Of a stretch of DNA of 64,000 nt, positions 1-12,234 are shown one piece after another. How positions within the stretch are numbered: the stretch's first letter is position 1; every line of letters starts with the position of its first letter. Under the pieces are notes generated by a model. The model was not told where the DNA came from, did not search any database, and was given only the letters and a program-made list of their open reading frames with translations. The stretch spans positions 62,001 to 126,000 of the forward strand of contig NW_027526670.1 in assembly GCF_052857255.1 (NCBI RefSeq), given 5' to 3'. The stretch is from Amblyomma americanum (lineage: Eukaryota > Arthropoda > Arachnida > Ixodida > Ixodidae). Both the position numbers and the translations under genes were made by a program.

Positions 1-55
1 TCGACGACTTGTTAAATAGATGCTCGTGAATTTTGCTACTTTCGATCTAAAACGA

Positions 56-84
56 TGTATTCCGTTGTTTTGAGCCGGAATACA
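56..84. repeat. Dyad 1 of the monomer: 9-bp arms, 11-nt spacer
   Basis: TGTATTCCG (56-64) and CGGAATACA (76-84) are perfect reverse complements around an 11-nt spacer. The same element recurs in each unit, for example at 193-221. Most units have TGTATCCCG, giving one C-A mismatch; subfamilies D, F and I add further mismatches on the right arm (GAGACGG with TACG, GCCGCAATAC, GGTGGAATAC). I saw no compensating changes, so the dyad is recurrent but its base pairing is not obviously under selection. Confidence 0.85.
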
Positions 85-101
85 ATTTTTCGCGCAGTTC
101 T

Positions 102-128
102 GAGAGAAAAAGTTTACACCTTTCTCTC
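102..128. repeat. Dyad 2 of the monomer: 8-bp purine/pyrimidine arms, 11-nt spacer
   Basis: GAGAGAAA (102-109) and TTTCTCTC (121-128) are perfect reverse complements around an 11-nt spacer. The frequent GAGAGAAAAATTTACACC variant shortens the spacer to 10 but keeps both arms. CTTTCTTTCG and CTTTCTCGCG variants break one pair. This lies in the most constant half of the monomer. Confidence 0.85.
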
Positions 129-144
129 GTCTACTCTTCGACGA
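127..144. repeat. Dyad 3 spanning the monomer junction: 5-bp arms
   Basis: TCGTC (127-131) pairs with GACGA (140-144 here, positions 3-7 of the next monomer) across an 8-nt spacer TACTCTTC. It overlaps dyad 2 by two bases. Arms this short can arise by chance; it is listed because it recurs at almost every junction. Confidence 0.55.
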
Positions 145-3100
145 CTTGTAAAATCGATGCTCGTGAATCTTGATAGTTTCGATCTAAAACGATGTATTCC
201 GTTGTTTTGAGCCGGAATACAAGTTTTCCCGCAGTTCTGAGAGAAAAATTTACACCTTTCTCTCGTCTACTCTGCGACGACCTGTAAAATCGATGCTCGT
301 GAATCTTGCTAGTTTCGATCTATAACGATATATCCCGTTGTTTTGAGCCGGAATACAAGTTTTCGCGCAGTTCTGAGAGAAAAATTTTACACCTTTCTCT
401 CGTCTACTCTTCGACGACTTGTAAAATTGATGCTCGTGAATCTTGATAGTTTCGTTCTAAAACAATGTATCCCGTTGTTTTGAGACGTAATACGAGTTTT
501 CGCGCAGTTCTGAGAGAAAACGTTTACCCCTTTCTCTCGTCTACTCTTCGACGACTTGTAAAATCGATGCTCGTTAATCGTGCTAGTTTCGATCTAAAAC
601 GATGCATCCCGTTGTTTTGAGCCGGAATACAAGTTTTCGCGCAGTTCTGAGTGAAAAAGTTTACACCTTTCTTTCGTCTACTCTTCGACGACTTGTAAAA
701 TCGATGCTCGTGAATTTTGCTTGTCTTGATCTAAAACGATGTATCCCGTTGTTTTGAGCCGCAATACAAGTTTTCGCGCAGTTCTGAGAGAAAAAGTTTA
801 CACCTTTCTCTCGTCTACTCTTCGACGACTTGTAAAATCGATGCTCGTGAATCTTGCTAGTTTCGATCTAAAACGATGTATCCCATTGTTTTGAGCCGGA
901 ATACAAGTTTTTGCGCAGTTTTGAGAGAAAAAATTTACACCTTTCTCTCGTCTACTCTGCGACGACTTGTAAAATCGATGCTCGTGAATTTTGCTAGTTT
1001 CGATCTAAAACGATGTATCCCGTTGTTTTGAGCCGGAATACAAGTTTTCGCGCAGTTCTGAGAGAAAAAGTTTACACCTTTCTCTCGTCTACTCTTCGAC
1101 GACTTGTAAAATTGATGCTCGTGAATCTTGATAGTTTCGTTCTAAAACAATGTATCCCGTTGTTTTGAGACGGAATACGAGTTTTCGCGCAGTTCTGAGA
1201 GAAAACGTTTACCCCTTTCTCTCGTCTACTCTTCGACGACTTGTAAAATCGATGCTCGTTAATATTGCTAGCTTCGATCTAAAACGATGTATCCCATTGT
1301 TTTGAGCCGGAATACAAGTTTTCGCACAGTTCTGAGAGAAAAAGTTTACACCTTTCTCTCGTCGACTCTTCGAAGACTTGTAGAATCGATGCTCGTGAAT
1401 CTTGATAGTATCGCTCTAAAACCATGTATTCCGTTGTTTTGAGCCGGAATACAAGTTTTCGCGCAGTTCTGAGAGAAAAAGTTTACACCATTCTCTCGTC
1501 TACTCTTCGACGACTTGTTAAATCGATGCTCGTGAATTTTGCTACTTTCGATCTAAAACAATGTATCCCGTTGTTTTGAGCCGGAATACAATTTTTCGCG
1601 CAGTTCTGAGTGAAAAAGTTTACACCTTTCTTGCGTCTACTCTTCGACGACTTGTAAAATCGATGCTCGTGAATCTTGATAGTTTCGATCTAAAACGATG
1701 TATCCTGTTGTTTTGAGCCGGAATACAAGCTTTCGCGCAGTTCTGAGAGAAAAAGTTTACACCTTTCTCTCGTCTACTCTTCGACGACTTGTAAAATCGA
1801 TGCTCGTTAATCTTGCTAGTTTCGATCTAAAACGATGTATTCCGTTGTTTTGAGCCGGAATACAAGTTTTCGCGCAGTTCTGAGAGAAACATTTACACCT
1901 TTCTCTCGTCTACTCTGCGACGACTTGTAAACTCGATGCTCGTGAATCTTGGTAGTTTCGATCTAAAACGATGTATCCCGTTGTTTTGAGCCGAAATACA
2001 AGTTTTCGCGCAGTTCTGAGAGAAAAAGTTTACACCTTTCTCTCGTCTACTCGTCGACGACTTGTAAAATCGATGCTCGTGAATCTTGATAGTTTCGCTC
2101 TAAAACAATGTATCCCGTTGTTTTGAGCCGGAAGACGAGTTTTCGCGCAGTTCTGAGAGAAAAAGTTTACACCTTTCTCTCGTCTACTCTTCGACGACTT
2201 GTAAAATCGATGCTCGTTAATCGTGCTAGTTTCGATCTAAAACGATGTATCCCGTTGATTTGAGCCGGAATACAAGTATTCGCGCAGCTCTGAGAGAAAA
2301 AGTTTACAGCTTTTTATCGTGTACTCTTCGACGATTTGTAAAATCGATGCTCGTCAATCTTGATTGTTTCGATCTAAAACGATGTATCCCGTTGTTTTGA
2401 GCCGGAATACAAGTTTTCGCGCAGTTCTGAGAGAAAAAGTTTACACCTTTCTTTCGTCTACTCTTCGACGACTTGTAAAATCGATGCTCGTGAATTTTCC
2501 TTGTCTTGATCTAAAACGATGTATCCCGTTGTTTTGAGCCGCAATACAAGTTTTCGCGCAGTTCTGAGAGAAAAAGTTTACACCTTTCTCTCGTCTACTC
2601 TTCGACGACTTGTAAAATTGATGCTCGTGAATTTTGCTAGTTTTGATCTAAAACGATGTATTCCGTTGTTTTGAGCCGGAATACAAGTTTTCGCGCAGTT
2701 CTGAGAGAAAAATTTACACCTTTCTCTCGTCTACTCTGCGACGACTTGTAAAATTGATCCTCGTGAATCTTGCTAGTTTCGATCTAAAACAATGTATCCC
2801 GTTGTTTTGAGCTGGAATACAAGTTTTCGCGCAGTTCTGAGAGAAAAAGTTTACACCTTTCTCTCGTCTACTCTTCGACGACTTGTAAAATCGATGCTCG
2901 TGAATCGTGCTAGTTTCAATCTAAAACGATGTATCCCGTTGATTTGAGCCGGAATACGTTTTCGCGCAGTTCTGAGAGAAAAAGTTTACACCTTTCTCGC
3001 GTCTACTCTTCGACGACTTGTAAAATCGATGCTCGTGAATTTTGCTTGTCTTGATCTAAAACGACGTATCCCGTTGTTTTGAGCCGCAATACAAGTTTTC

Positions 3101-3283
3101 GCGCAGTTCTGAGAGAAAATGTTTACACCTTTCTCTCGTCTACTTTTCGACGACTTGTTAAATTGATGCTCGTGAATCTTGCTAGTTTCGATCTAAAACG
3201 ATGTATCCCGTTGTTTTGAGCCGGAATACAAGTTTTCGCGCAGTTCTGAGAGAAAAAGTTTACACATTTCTCTCGTCTACTCT

Positions 3284-3479
3284 TCGACGACTTGTAATTT
3301 GCTAGTCGAACGATTGTTTCGGACGGATACAATGTTTGAAATCGCAGTTCTGCGAGAAAATTCGATGCGTGAATTTGCTACTTTCGATCTAAAACGATGT
3401 ATCCCGTTGTTTTGAGCCGGAATACAATTTTTCGCGCAATTCTGAGAGAAAAAGTTTACACGTTTCTCTCGTCTACTCT
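3284..3479 (+). repeat. Degraded satellite patch, about 78 bp missing over two units
   Basis: Two consecutive monomer starts (TCGACG at 3284 and 3480) are 196 bp apart, where two intact units would give 274. Between about 3297 and 3368 the sequence is recognisably satellite but shredded: pieces such as TTTGCTAGT, ACGAT, GGATACAA and TCGCAGTTCTG remain in order with many short deletions and substitutions between them. Flanking units are normal. This is the only place in the window with so many scattered small changes. It may be an old decayed monomer or a low-quality consensus patch. Confidence 0.8.
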
Positions 3480-4574
3480 TCGACGACTTGTAAAATCGAT
3501 GCTCGTGAATCTTGATAGTTTCGATCTATAACGATATATCCCGTTGTTTTGAGCCGGAATACAAGTTTTCGCGCAGTTCTGAGAGAAAAAGTTTACACCT
3601 TTCTCTCGTCTACTCTTCGACGACTTGTAAAATTGATGCTCGTGAATCTTGATAGTTTCGTTCTAAAACAATGTATCCCGTTGTTTTGAGATGTAATACG
3701 AGTTTTCGCGCAGTTCTGAGAGAAAACGTTTACCCCTTTCTCTCGTCTACTCTTCGACGACTTGTAAAATCGATGCTCGTTAATCGTGCTAGTTTCGATC
3801 TAAAACGATGCATCCCGTTGTTTTGAGCCGGAATACAAGTTTTCGCGCAGTTCTGAGTGAAAAAGTTTACACCTTTCTTTCGTCTACTCTTCGACGACTT
3901 GTAAAATCGATGCTCGTGAATTTTGCTTGTCTTGATCTAAAACGATGTATCCCGTTGTTTTGAGCCGCAATACAAGTTTTCGCGCAGTTCTGAGAGAAAA
4001 AGTTTACACCTTTCTCTCGTCTACTCTTCGACGACTTGTAAAATCGATGCTCGTGAATCTTGCTAGTTTCGATCTAAAACGATGTATCCCGTTGTTTTGA
4101 GCCGGAATACAAGTTTTCGCGCAGTTCTGAGAGAAAAATTTACACCTTTCTCTCGTCTACTCTGCGACGACTTGTAAAATCGATGCTCGTGAATCTTGCT
4201 AGTTTCGATCTAAAACGATGTATCCCGTTGTTTTGAGCCGGAATACAAGTTTTCGCGCAGTTCTGAGAGAAAAAGTTTACACCTTTCTCTTGTCTACTCT
4301 TCGACGACTTGTAAAATTGATGCTCGTGAATCTTGATAGTTTCGTTCTAAAACAATGTATCCCGTTGTTTTGAGACGGAATACGAGTTTTCGCGCAGTTC
4401 TGAGAGAAAACGTTTACCCCTTTCTCTCGTCTACTCTTCGACAACTTGTAAAATCGATGCTCGTTAATCGTGCTAGTTTCGATCTAAAACGATGTATCCC
4501 GTTGATTTGAGCCGGAATACAAGTTTTCGCGCTGTTCTGAGAGAAAAAGTTTACAGCTTTTTCTCGTCTACTCT
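3480..4574 (+). repeat. Satellite segment, partial copy of the opening cassette
   Basis: Eight monomers in the order B/C-like, D, E, F and so on. The D unit near 3687 shares a GTAATACGAG variant with the D unit near 481, so this stretch is related to 274-1090, shifted by about 3206 bp. That shift is not a whole number of units because of the damaged patch just upstream. Confidence 0.75.
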
Positions 4575-6930
4575 TCGACGACTTGTAAAATCGATGCTCG
4601 TGAATCTTGCTAGTTTCGATTTAAAACGATGTATCCCATTGTTTTGAGCCGGAATACAAGTTTTTGCGCAGTTTTGAGAGAAAAAGTTTACACCTTTCTA
4701 TCGTCTACTCTTCGACGACTTGTAAAATCGATGCTCGTGAATCTTGATAGTTTAGATCTAAAACGATGTATTCCGTTGTTTTGAGCCGGAATACAAGTTT
4801 TCGCGCAGTTCTGAGAGAAAAATTTACACCTTTCTCTCGTCTACTCTGCGACGACTTGTAAAATCGATGCTCGTGAATCTTTCTAGTTTCGATCTAAAAC
4901 GATGTATCCCGTTGTTTTGAGCCGGAATACAAGTTTTCGAGCAGTTCTGAGAGAAAAAGTTTACACCTTTCTCTCGTCTACTCTTCGAGGACTTGTAAAA
5001 TTGATGCTCGTGAATCTTGATAGTTTCGTTCTAAAACAATGTATCCCGTTGTTTTGAGACGGAATACGAGTTTTCGCGCAGTTCTGAGAGAAAACATTTA
5101 CCCCTTTCTCTCGTCTACTCTTCGACGACTTGTGAAATCGATGCTCGATAATCGTGCTAGTTTCGATCTAAAACGATGTATCCCGTTGATTTGAGCCGGA
5201 ATACAAGTTTTCGCGGAGTTCTGAGAGAAAAAGTTTACAGCTTTTTCTCGTCTACTCTTCGACGATTTGTAAAATCGATGCTCGTGAATCTTGATTGTTT
5301 CGATCTAAAACGATGTATCCCGTTGTTTTGAGCCGGAATACAAGTTTTCGCGCAGTTCTGAGAGAAAAAGTTTACACCTTTCTCTCGTCTACTCTTCGAC
5401 GACTTGTAAAATCGATGCTTGTGAATCTTGCTAGTTTCGATCTAAAACGATGTATCCCATTGTTTTGAGCCGGAATACAACTTTTCGCGCAGTTCTGAGA
5501 GAAAAAGTTTACACCTTTCTTTCGTCTACTCTTCGACGACTTGTAAAATCGATGCTCGTGAATTTTGCTTGTCTTGATCTAAAACGATGTATCCCGTTGT
5601 TTTGAGCCGCAATACAAGTTTTCGCGCAGTTCTGAGAGAAAAAGTTTACACCTTTCTCTCGTCTACTCTTCGACGACTTGTAAAATCGATGCTCGTGAAT
5701 CTTGCTAGTTTCGATCTAAAACGATGTATCCCATTGTTTTGAGCCGGAATACAAGTTTTTGCGCAGTTTTGAGAGAAAAAGTTTACACCTTTCTATCGTC
5801 TACTCTTCGACGACTTGTAAAATCGATGCTCGTGAATCTTGATAGTTTAGATCTAAAACGATGTATTCCGTTGTTTTGAGCCGGAATACAAGTTTTCGCG
5901 CAGTTCTGAGAGAAAAATTTACACCTTTCTCTCGTCTACTCTGCGACGACTTGTAAAATCGATGCTCGTGAATCTTTCTAGTTTCGATCTAAAACGATGT
6001 ATCCCGTTGTTTTGAGCCGGAATACAAGTTTTCGAGCAGTTCTGAGAGAAAAAGTTTACACCTTTCTCTCGTCTACTCTTCGAGGACTTGTAAAATTGAT
6101 GCTCGTGAATCTTGATAGTTTCGTTCTAAAACAATGTATCCCGTTGTTTTGAGACGGAATACGAGTTTTCGCGCAGTTCTGAGAGAAAACATTTACCCCT
6201 TTCTCTCGTCTACTCTTCGACGACTTGTGAAATCGATGCTCGATAATCGTGCTAGTTTCGATCTAAAACGATGTATCCCGTTGATTTGAGCCGGAATACA
6301 AGTTTTCGCGGAGTTCTGAGAGAAAAAGTTTACAGCTTTTTCTCGTCTACTCTTCGACGATTTGTAAAATCGATGCTCGTGAATCTTGATTGTTTCGATC
6401 TAAAACGATGTATCCCGTTGTTTTGAGGCGGAATACAAGTTTTCGCGCAGTTCTGAGAGAAAAAGTTTACACCTTTCTCTCGTCTACTCTTCGACGACTT
6501 GTAAAATCGATGCTTGTGAATCTTGCTAGTTTCGATCTAAAACGATGTATCCCATTGTTTTGAGCCGGAATACAACTTTTCGCGCAGTTCTGAGAGAAAA
6601 AGTTTACACCTTTCTCTCGTCTACTCTTCGACGACTTGTAAAATCGATGCTCGTGAATCTTGCTAGTTTCGATCTAAAACGATGTATCCCATTGTTTTGA
6701 GCCGGAATACAAGTTTTTGCGCAGTTTTGAGAGAAAAAGTTTACACCTTTCTATCGTCTACTCTTCGACGACTTGTAAAATCGATGCTCGTGAATCTTGA
6801 TAGTTTAGATCTAAAACGATGTATTCCGTTGTTTTGAGCCGGAATACAAGTTTTCGCGCAGTTCTGAGAGAAAAATTTACACCTTTCTCTCGTCTACTCT
6901 GCGACGACTTGTAAAATCGATGCTCGTGAA
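4575..6930 (+). repeat. Eight-monomer (1095-bp) tandem duplication plus partial third copy
   Basis: Copy 1 runs 4575-5669, copy 2 from 5670 to about 6615, and a partial third copy from 6628 to about 6930. Private markers recur at a 1095-bp offset: TAGTTTAGATC (4748, 5843), TTTCGAGCAG, AAAACATTTACCCC and TGTGAAATCG with CTCGATAATCG (5131, 6226). I noticed only two substitutions between copies 1 and 2 (GATTTAAAAC/GATCTAAAAC near 4620 and GAGCCGG/GAGGCGG near 6427), implying recent duplication. Copy 2 lacks the F-type unit that ends copy 1; the third copy fuses into a D-like unit (TTCGTGCTAAAACAATG) near 6945. Confidence 0.88.
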
Positions 6931-9900
6931 TCTTGTTAGTTTCGTGCTAAAACAATGTATCCCGTTGTTTTGAGACGGAATACGAGTTTTCGCGCAGTTC
7001 TGAGAGAAAACGTTTACCCCTTTCTCTCGTCTACTCTTCGACGACTTGTAAAATCGATGCTCGTTAATCGTGCTAGTTTCGATCTAAAACGATGTATCCC
7101 GTTGTTTTGAGCCGGAATACTAGTTTTCGCGCAGTTCTGAGAGAAAAAGTTTACACCTTTCTCTCGTCTACTCTTCGACGACTTGTAAAATCGATGCTCG
7201 TGAATCTTGCTAGTTTCGATCTAATACGATGTATCCCATTGTTTTGAGCCGGAATACAAGTTTTCGCGCAGTTCTGAGAGAAAAAGTTTACACCTTTCTT
7301 TCGTCTACTCTTCGACGACTTGTAAAATCGATGCTCGTGAATTTTGCTTGTCTTGATCTAAAACGATGTATCCCGTTGTTTTGAGCCGCAATACAAGTTT
7401 TCGCGCAGTTCTGAGAGAAAAAGTTTACACCTTTCTCTCGTCTACTCTTCGACGGCTTGTAAAATCGATGCTCGTGAATCTTGCTAGTTTCGATCTAAAA
7501 TGATGTATCCCATTGTTTTGAGCCGGAATACAAGATTTCGCGGCTCTGAGAGAAACGTTTACACCTTTCTTTCGTCTAACCTTCGACGACTTGTAAAATC
7601 GATGCTCGTGAATTTTGCTTGTCTTGATCTAAAACGATGTATCCCGTTGTTTTGATCCGCAATACAAGTTTTCGCGCAGTTCTGAGAGAAAAAGTTTACA
7701 CCTTTCTCTCGTCTACTCTTCGACGACTTGTAAAATCGATGCTCGTGAATCTTGCTAGTTTCGATCTAAAACGATGTATCCCATTGTTTTGAGCCGGAAT
7801 ACAAGTTTTTGCGCAGTTCTGAGAGAAAAATTTACACCTTTCTCTCGTCTACTCTGCGACGACTTGTAAAATCGATGCTCGTGAATCTTGCTAGTTTCGA
7901 TCTAAAACGATGTATCCCGTTGTTTTGAGCCGGAATACAAGTTTTCGCGCAGTTCTGAGAGAAAAAGTTTACATCTTTCTCTCGTCTACTCTTCGACGAC
8001 TTGTAGAATCGATGCTCGTGAATCTTGATAGTATCGCTCTAAAACGATGTATCCCGTTGTTTTGAGCCGGAATACAAGTTATCGCGCAGTTCTGAGAGAA
8101 AAAGTTTACACCTTTCTCTCGTCTACTCTTCGACGACTTGTAAAATCGATGCTCGTGAATCTTGATAGTTTAGATCTAAAACGATGTATTCCGTTGTTTT
8201 GAGCCGGAATACAAGTTTTCGCGCAGTTCTGAGAGAAAAATTTACACCTTTCTCTCGTCTACTCTGCGACGACTTGTAAAATCGATGCTCGTGAATCTTG
8301 CTAGTCTCGATATAAAACGATGTATCCCGTTGTTTTGAGCCGGAATACAAGTTTTCGCGCAGTTCTGAGAGAAAAAGTTTACACCTTTCTCTCGTCTACT
8401 CTTCGACGACTTGTAAAATTGATGCTCGTGAATCTTGATAGTTTCGTTCTAAAACAATGTATCCCGTTGTTTTGAGACGGAATACGAGTTTTCGCGCAGT
8501 TCTGAGAGAAAACGTTTACCCCTTTCTCTCGTCTACTCTTCGACGACTTGTAAAATCGATGCTCGTTAATCGTGCTAGTTTCGATCTAAAACGATGTATC
8601 CCGTTGATTTGAGCCGGAATACAAGTTTTCGCGCTGTTCTTAGAGAAAAAGTTTACAGCTTTTTCTCGTCTACTCTTCGACGATTTGTAAAATCGATGCT
8701 CGTGAATCTTGATTGTTTCGATCTAAAACGATGTATTCCGTTGTTTTGAGCCGGAATACAAGTTTTCGCGCAGTTCTGAGAGAAAAATTTACACCTTTCT
8801 CTCGTCTACTCTGCGACGACTTGTAAAATCGATGCTCGTGAATCTTGCTAGTTTCGATCTAAAACGATGTATCCCGTTGTTTTGAGCCGGAATACAAGTT
8901 TTCGCGCAGTTCTGAGAGAAAAAGTTTACACCTTTCTCTCGTCTACTCTTCGGCGACTTGTAAAATCGATGCTCGTGAATCTTGCTAGTTTCGATCTAAA
9001 ACGATGTATCCCATTGTTTTGAGCCGGAATACAAGTTTTTGCGCAGTTTTGAGAGAAAAAGTTTACACCTTTCTATCGTCTACTCTTCGACGACTTGTAA
9101 AATCGATGCTCGTGAATCTTGATAGTTTAGATCTAAAACGATGTATTCCGTTGTTTTGAGCCGGAATACAAGTTTTCGCGCAGTTCTGAGAGAAAACTTT
9201 ACACCTTTCTCTCGTCTACTCTGCGACGACTTGTAAAATCGATGCTCGTGAATCTTGCTAGTTTCGATCTAAAACGATGTATCCCGTTGTTTTGAGCCGG
9301 AATACAAGTTTTCGCGCAGTTCTGAGAGAAAAAGTTTACACCTTTCTCTCGTCTACTCTTCGACGACTTGTAAAATTGATGCTCGTGAATCTTGATAGTT
9401 TCGTTCTAAAACAATGTATCCCGTTGTTTTGAGACGGAATACGAGTTTTCGCGCAGTTCTGAGAGAAAACGTTTACCCCTTTCTCTCGTGTACTCTTCGA
9501 CGACTTGTAAAATCGATGCTCGTTAATCGTGCTAGTTTCGATCTAAAACGATGCATCCCGTTGTTTTGAGCCGGAATACAAGTTTTCGCGCAGTTCTGAG
9601 AGAAAAAGTTTACACCTTTCTTTCGTCTACTCTTCGACGACTTGTAAAATCGATGCTCGTGAATTTTGCTTGTCTTGATCTAAAACAATGTATCTCGTTG
9701 TTTTGAGCCGCAATACAAGTTTTCGCGCAGTTCTGAGAGAAAAAGTTTACACCTTTCTCTCGTCTACTCTTCGACGACTTGTAAAATCGATGCTCGTGAA
9801 TCTTGCTAGTTTCGATCTAAAACGATGTATCCCATTGTTTTGAGCCGGAATACAAGTTTTTGCGCAGTTTTGAGAGAAAAAGTTTACACCTTTCTATCGT

Positions 9901-12234
9901 CTACTCTTCGACGACTTGTAAAATCGATGCTCGTGAATCTTGATAGTTTAGATCTAAAACGATGTATTCCGTTGTTTTGAGCCGGAATACAAGTTTTCGC
10001 GCAGTTCTGAGAGAAAAATTTACACCTTTCTCTCGTCTACTCTGCGACGACTTGTAAAATCGATGCTCGTGAATCTTGCTAGTTTCGATCTAAAACGATG
10101 TATCCCGTTGTTTTGAGCCGGAATAAAAGTTTTCGCGCAGTTCTGAGAGAAAAAGTTTACACCTTTCTCTCGTCTACTCTTCGACGACTTGTAAAATTGA
10201 TGCTCGTGAATCTTGATAGTTTCGTTCTAAAACAATGTATCCCGTTGTTTTGAGACGGAATACGAGTTTTCGCGCAGTTCTGACAGAAAACATTTACCCC
10301 TTTCTCTCGTCTACTCTTCGACGACTTGTAAAATCGATGCTCGTTAATCGTGCTAGTTTCGATCTAAAACGATGTATCCCGTTGATTTGAGCCGGAATAC
10401 AAGTTTTCGCGCAGTTCTGAGAGAAAAAGTTTACAGCTTTTTCTCGTCTACTCTTCGACGATTTGTAAAATCGATGCTCGTGAATCTTGATTGTTTCGAT
10501 CTAAAACGACGTATCCCGTTGTTTTGAGCCGGAATACAAGTTTTCGCGCAGTTCTGAGAGAAAAAGTTTACACCTTTCTCTCGTCTACTCTTCGACGACT
10601 TGTAAAATCGATGCTCGTGAATCTTGATAGTGTCGATCTAAAACAATGTATCCCGTTGTTTTGAGCCGGAATACAAGTTTTCGCGCAGTTCTGAGAGAAA
10701 AAGTTTACACCTTTCTTTCGTCTACTCTTCGACGACTTGTAAAATCGATGCTCGTGAATTTTGCTTGTCTTGATCTAAAACGATGTATCCCGTTGTTTTG
10801 AGCCGGAATACAAGTTTTCGCGCAGTTCTGAGAGAAAAAGTTTACACCTTTCTCTCGTCTACTCTTCGACGACTTGTAAAATTGATGCTTGTGAATCTTG
10901 ATAGTTTCGTTCTAAAACAATGTATCCCTTTGTTTTGAGACGGAATACGAGTTTTCGCGCAGTTCTGAGAGAAAACGTTTACCCCTTTCTCTCGTCTACT
11001 CTTCGACGACTTGTAAAATCGATGCTCGTTAATCGTGCTAGTTTCGATCTAAAACGATGTATCCCGTTGTTTTGAGCCGGAATACTAGTTTTCGCGCAGT
11101 TCTGAGAGAAAAAGTTTACACCTTTTCTCGTCTACTCTTCGACGACTTGTAAAATGAATGCTCGTGAATCTTGCTAGTTTCGATCTAAAACGATGTATCC
11201 CGTTGTTTTGAGCTGGAATACAAGTTTTCGCGCAGTTCTGAGAGAAAAAGTTTACATCTTTCTCTCGTCTACTCTTCGACGACTTGTAGAATCGATGCTC
11301 GTGAATCTTGATAGTATCGCTCTAAAACGATGTATCCCGTTGTTTTGAGCCGGAATACAAGTTATCGCGCAGTTCTGAGAGAAAAAGTTTACACCTTTCT
11401 CTCGTCTACTCTTCGACGACTTGTAAAATCGATGCTCGTGAATCTTGCTAGTTTCGATCTAAAACGATGTATCCCGTTGTTTTGAGCCGGAATAAATGTT
11501 TTCGCGCAGTTCTGAGAGAAAAAGTTTACACCTTTTTCTCGTCTACTCTTCGACGACTTGTAGAATCGATGCTCGTGAATCTTGATAGTATCACTCTAAA
11601 ACGATGTATCCCGTTGTTTTGAGCCGGAATACAAGTTTTCGCGCAGTTCTGAGAGAAAAAGTTTACACCTTTCTCTCGTCTACTCTTCGACGACTTGTAA
11701 AATCGATGCCCGTGAATCATGATAGTGTCGATCTAAAACGATGTATCCCGTTGTTTTGAGCCGGAATACAAGTTTTCGAGCAGTTCTGGGAGAAAAAGTT
11801 TACACCTTTCTTTCGTCTACTCTTCGACGACTTGTAAAATCGATGCTCGTGAATTTTGCTTGTCTTGATCTAAAACGATGTATCCCGTTGTTTTGAGCCG
11901 CAATACAAGTTTTCGCGCAGTTCTGAGAGAAAAAGTTTACACCTTTCTCTCGTCTACTCTTCGACGACTTGTTAAATCGATGCTCGTGAATTTTGCTACT
12001 TTCGATCTAAAACGATGTATATCGTTGTTTTGAGCCGGAATACAATTTTTCGCGCAGTTCTGAGAAAAAGTTTACACCTTTCTCTCGTCTACTCTTCGAC
12101 GACTTGTAAAATCGATGCTCGTGAATCTTGATAGTTTCGATCTAAAACAATGTATTCCGTCGTTTTGAGCCGGAATACAAGTTTTCGCGCAGTTCTGAGA
12201 GAAAAATTTACACCTTTCTCTCGTCTACTCTGCG
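6931..12234 (+). repeat. Satellite segment with repeated H-C-D-E-type runs
   Basis: About 39 monomers. H-type units (TAGTTTAGATC) recur near 8166, 9123 and 9944, each followed by a CTGCGACGAC junction, a C/B-like unit, then D (AAAACGTTTACCCC or AAAACATTTACCCC) and E. This is a looser, more diverged form of the multi-monomer order seen at 4.6-6.9 kb. One unit near 7535-7560 has lost several bases (TTTCGCGGCTCTGAG). No genes or foreign insertions were seen. Confidence 0.82.

Larger units (their letters stand above)
1..137 (+). repeat. Representative satellite monomer (subfamily A type)
   Basis: This first unit serves as the coordinate reference: its bases 1-137 equal consensus positions 1-137. 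It contains the ATCGAT-like region near 15-21 (here ATAGAT), a variable box at about 22-55 (GAATTTTGCTACTTTCG, subfamily A), a GC-richer core TTTTGAGCCGG at 68-78, CGCGCAG at 91-97, a purine run GAGAGAAAAAG at 102-112 and a pyrimidine run CCTTTCTCTC at 119-128. There are 11 CpG dinucleotides per typical unit. The direct repeats TAAAATCGATG (about 12-22) and TAAAACGATG (about 48-57), spaced 36 bp apart, hint that the unit may have grown from shorter subunits. Confidence 0.9.
1..3283 (+). repeat. Satellite segment opening with cassette A-B-C-D-E-F
   Basis: About 24 monomers. The segment begins with units at 1 (A), 138 (B), 274 (C), 411 (D), 548 (E) and 685 (F, with GTCTTGATC and GAGCCGCAATAC). 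A second D-type unit near 1095-1230 is followed by others of type G (AGTATCGCTC near 1408) and A. E- and K-like units occur near 2220-2400. No non-satellite sequence was seen. Confidence 0.85.

Noticed and set aside
41..57. CENP-B box-like motif TTCGATCTAAAACGATG
   Set aside because: The canonical core TTCGNNNNANNCGGG is not met: the CG is one base too far to the right and is followed by AT, not GG. The resemblance is not better than chance in a CpG-rich repeat.
102..128. Rho-independent terminator reading of the GAGAGAAA/TTTCTCTC dyad
   Set aside because: The stem is AT-rich, is repeated in every monomer, lacks a following T tract and sits in a eukaryotic satellite with no gene upstream.
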